A DNA stretch of 64,000 nucleotides from Corynebacterium mastitidis DSM 44356 (lineage in GTDB: Bacteria; Actinomycetota; Actinomycetes; Mycobacteriales; Mycobacteriaceae), in NCBI RefSeq assembly GCF_000375365.1, contig NZ_AQXB01000005.1, positions 174,707 through 238,706 of the forward strand. Direction: 5' to 3'. The stretch's first letter is position 1; each line of letters opens with the position of its first letter. The notes under the pieces are model-generated. The model saw only the letters and a list, made by a program, of their open reading frames with translations, had not been told where the DNA came from and ran no database searches. This document shows positions 61,932 to 64,000 of this stretch, piece after piece. The position numbers and the translations under genes are program-made.

Positions 61932-62569
61932 ATGAACTACAATTTTTACAAGTCCATGAATTTGGACGGCAGTACGCCACCTCAAAAACTGGCAGACATA
62001 CTCGACGAAAAGATAACGGCCATCCAGGGCTCCGAAACCGCAACGGCGGCCGATCTGGGGGAAGCAATCGCCGCAAGAGCTATCTTGGGCGATCCCGAGA
62101 AGAAAAGCGAATACGACACAGCGCTACACGGTCCTGACGGCGTGGTAACTATTGAGTGGATCCAGGAACTCGCAAAGAAGAAATCTTCCACCTCATACGA
62201 GAAAAAATCCCCAAGCTCCACACTCCCAAAGAAAAAGAAAGTCTCCATAGACTTTGATCTGAATAATTTTCCAGTATCGAGCCAACTTCAACGTCAGGAA
62301 TCCAAGCTATGGCTCGCAGGCATGGTTCTGATACTACTCGGATGGATTTACGCCTTCATTGTTTCCATGTTTTTCAGCTCGAACGCCATGGAAGAGTGGT
62401 CTTTCCTTTTCGATCAAGACGATATCGAAGCCCTCAATTCAATTTTTGGAGGCCTCAAAAGTTTGCCGCCATCGGCTTCGCCCTTACCAACACCGTAGCC
62501 ATGTATATCATCATGGAGACCGTGTGGTGCCTTCGGAAGGTCCTCGGATCCTGGAAAACTGAAAAATAG
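61932..62569 (+). pseudogene. DnaJ-like membrane protein gene with frameshift
   Basis: ATG with AAGGTGAAAC upstream starts a protein whose N-terminus (NYNFYKSMNLDGSTPPQKLA ... ARAILGDPEKKSEYDTAL) resembles J-domain-like modules of corynebacteria, lacking the HPD motif. After a Lys/Ser linker comes TM helix LAGMVLILLGWIYAFIVSMF. The frame ends at 62498, but a -1 shift at GGCCTCAAAAGTTTG (about 62457) continues as KFAAIGFALTNTVAMYIIME, another helix, to 62569. So a single base is probably missing in the A-run. GC is near 48 percent, far below the genome. Function unknown. Confidence 0.65.
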
Positions 62570-62577
62570 GGAACCTC

Positions 62578-63480
62578 ATGCCCACAAACTCAGAACACAA
62601 CAGCCAGTGGGAGTCCTTTTCTAATGACGGTGAAGGGGGAAAACCAAAAAAGAAGATCATCATTATCCTCGTGGCCGTAGCGGTTCTTTTACTGGCATCC
62701 GTCGGCGCATGCATTCTGATTATAAATAAAGGGTATTTTTCCGAATCATCTGAAGATTTCGCAATTCCAGAAGTACCCACCTCAGGAGAAAGGACATCAA
62801 CCTCCAGAAAGAAAACCGGCTCAAATGGTCCAGAAAGCTCCAGCACTTCGGAAAATAAAAACTCCACCATCGAAAAATCGGAAGCGGATAAAGAGAAAAA
62901 TAAAAAGAGCAACAAAACCACTAAGGATGATTCGAAGAAATCTGACAGCGGAGAAAAGTCTGCAAGTTCGGATAAAATGTGCAGTGGGAGTAATCTTCCA
63001 GATATGATTGATGAGACGTTCCCCGAGGATGCGGAGGTCGTGGTTGATTACTGCGAGCAAGGCTGGTTAAAGATTGGTGTAGCCGAAACGGATGCTACGC
63101 AAGTTTATCAGTTAATAGATGGTTCCTGGGAATTGCATTCCCCGCATGGATCGGCTTTCCCTTGGGCTTTGCCTTGTTATTAAGACAGTACCCTTGAGGA
63201 GGATGGCGTTCCTGGTGATCTTCAAGAGTTGTTGACAAAGTGCGGGATCGACGAATATAAAGATTTCACTAATTATGTGGCCGTAGGCCCCACTACTACC
63301 GGTTTTGCTCGTAAATTCTTCCAGGAATTTACCTACCAGTACTCCCTTGACGGGGAAACTGAACAGGTTTTGACAGAAGTATACTCACCAACAACGGGCC
63401 AGCATTACGAGATGCATTTCTCCGGAGATAAGGCAGTTACATGCACAGGTGGAAATAATGCAGTTGTGGAAATATGGTGA
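62578..63480 (+). pseudogene. Ser/Lys-rich membrane-anchored protein split by an in-frame stop
   Basis: The first part (201 residues) has a polar N-terminus, one TM helix (KIIIILVAVAVLLLASVGAC), a long Ser/Thr/Lys/Glu linker and a folded domain with Cys (KMCSGSNLPDMIDETFPEDA ... WELHSPHGSAFPWALPCY). It ends at TAA 63181-63183. The same frame continues without a break for 98 codons (DSTLEEDGVPGDLQELLTKC ... NAVVEIW) to TGA at 63480. That second half looks like a real domain tail, so the TAA is likely a nonsense mutation. It starts 8 nt after the preceding gene; an operon is likely. Family unknown. Confidence 0.65.
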
Positions 63481-63560
63481 CCAAGATTCATTTATGCGGG
63501 CGAACACCCATAGATAATCTTTACTGAAGAGTATTTCGTGGTGTGTGGAGGTGGTTGCAC

Positions 63561-64000
63561 GTGCGGGTGCGTTCGGGGCGTCGGGTTGTAGTCGCGGCGC
63601 TGATGGTGGTGGCCCTTGGCGGCGGGCTTACGGCGTGCACGATTAATCCGGGCGCCTCACAGGAAAGCACCCACGACACTAAGGACGAGGCGCTAGAGGC
63701 CCCGTACATCTCCGTGGCCGACGAATCCGAGGAGGTCGATCCCACCACACCGGTGACGGTGGAGTCCAAGGACGAGGGCCTCGAGAGCGTGACCATGACC
63801 AACGAAGAGGGCCGCGAGGTCGAGGCCACCCTGTCCGCCGATGGCATGAAGTGGACCACCACGGAGGTGCTCGGCTACGCGCGGACCTACACGGTCGAGG
63901 CCGTGGATCACAACGGCGAGAAGTCCACCTCCACGTTTTCTACGATCGCCCCGGCGTCCACGGCCTCGGTCACGCTCTCGCCTTATGGCGTGGGCGAGGT
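63561..64000 (+). CDS. L,D-transpeptidase-type lipoprotein, Ig-like N-domain (partial)
   Basis: The GTG start has GGAGGTGG about 7 nt upstream. The frame reads RRVVVAALMVVALGGGLTAC, a lipoprotein signal with Cys at about residue 26, then an acidic linker and an Ig-like domain (SVADESEEVDPTTPVTVESK, then TLSADGMKWTTTEVLGYART and STFSTIAPAS) as in actinobacterial LdtMt2/LppS-like proteins. The catalytic YkuD domain would lie beyond the window. It would make 3-3 cross-links in peptidoglycan. High GC returns here, so the low-GC island ends just before it. Confidence 0.85.
   Translation, partial: MRVRSGRRVVVAALMVVALGGGLTACTINPGASQESTHDTKDEALEAPYISVADESEEVDPTTPVTVESKDEGLESVTMTNEEGREVEATLSADGMKWTTTEVLGYARTYTVEAVDHNGEKSTSTFSTIAPASTASVTLSPYGVGE

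Noticed and set aside
1..64000. CRISPR array, tRNA, rRNA or prophage genes
   Set aside because: No direct repeats with regular spacing, no tRNA T-arm consensus with a fold, and no phage structural or integrase genes other than IS transposases were seen.

Overview
The window reads as chromosomal DNA of a high-GC Corynebacterium. The GC-rich codon use, the overlapping ATGA gene junctions and the gene order all point there. From the left edge to about 27 kb the order mirrors, as I recall it, the Mycobacterium tuberculosis block Rv1156 to Rv1232c: MgtE-type protein, mrp, tatB, rseA/cseE, sigE, O-methyltransferase, DUF3117, DivIVA-domain protein, gpgS, folP2, LOG protein, dapE, dapD, dapC, ferredoxin, Rv1171-like, mshB, lpqW, typA, Rv1157c-like and DUF402. 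No tRNA, rRNA or CRISPR array was recognised.

Layout. 1-5.2 kb: envelope stress and export (general stress protein, PRC/MgtE-N/CBS protein, DUF1003, Mrp, TatB, anti-sigma, SigE). 5.3-9.2 kb: O-methyltransferase, acetolactate decarboxylase, a GH32-like protein that seems to have lost catalytic residues, and an RlmA-like methyltransferase. 9.3-13.5 kb: an operon with DUF3117, DivIVA-domain protein, glucosyl-3-phosphoglycerate synthase, FolP2 and LOG protein, preceded by dapE. 13.6-17.4 kb: two tandem APC permeases coupled to dapD, then a strong terminator. 17.5-27.3 kb: XRE regulator with membrane protein, dapC-ferredoxin, LpqW/MshB, TypA, Rv1157c-like, DUF402 and RraA. 27.5-31.5 kb: divergent glyoxylate-shunt genes aceA and aceB. 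31.6-37.8 kb: CDF transporter, small lipoprotein and a complete peptide ABC operon.

37.9-41.75 kb: a TPP riboswitch drives a YkoE-type ECF transporter operon that continues into a P-loop kinase-like gene and a NUDIX gene, an attractive candidate for an extended thiamin-salvage system. 41.8-51.6 kb: DUF2218, patatin, BCCT transporter, a short UvrA-like ATPase, a NarL-type two-component pair and an ABC exporter. 51.7-58.0 kb: lipoate ligase and a choline-to-glycine-betaine operon (BCCT, betB, betA).

58.0-63.5 kb is different: lower GC, decayed mobile elements (an IS3-family element inserted in or beside an ISL3-family remnant, plus a possible third transposase tail), frameshifted small membrane-protein genes, a frameshifted DnaJ-like membrane protein and a Ser/Lys-rich membrane protein split by an in-frame stop. 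The window closes inside an Ig-like/L,D-transpeptidase-type lipoprotein gene. Many genes have a -10-like hexamer 6-8 nt before the start codon, which implies common leaderless transcripts.
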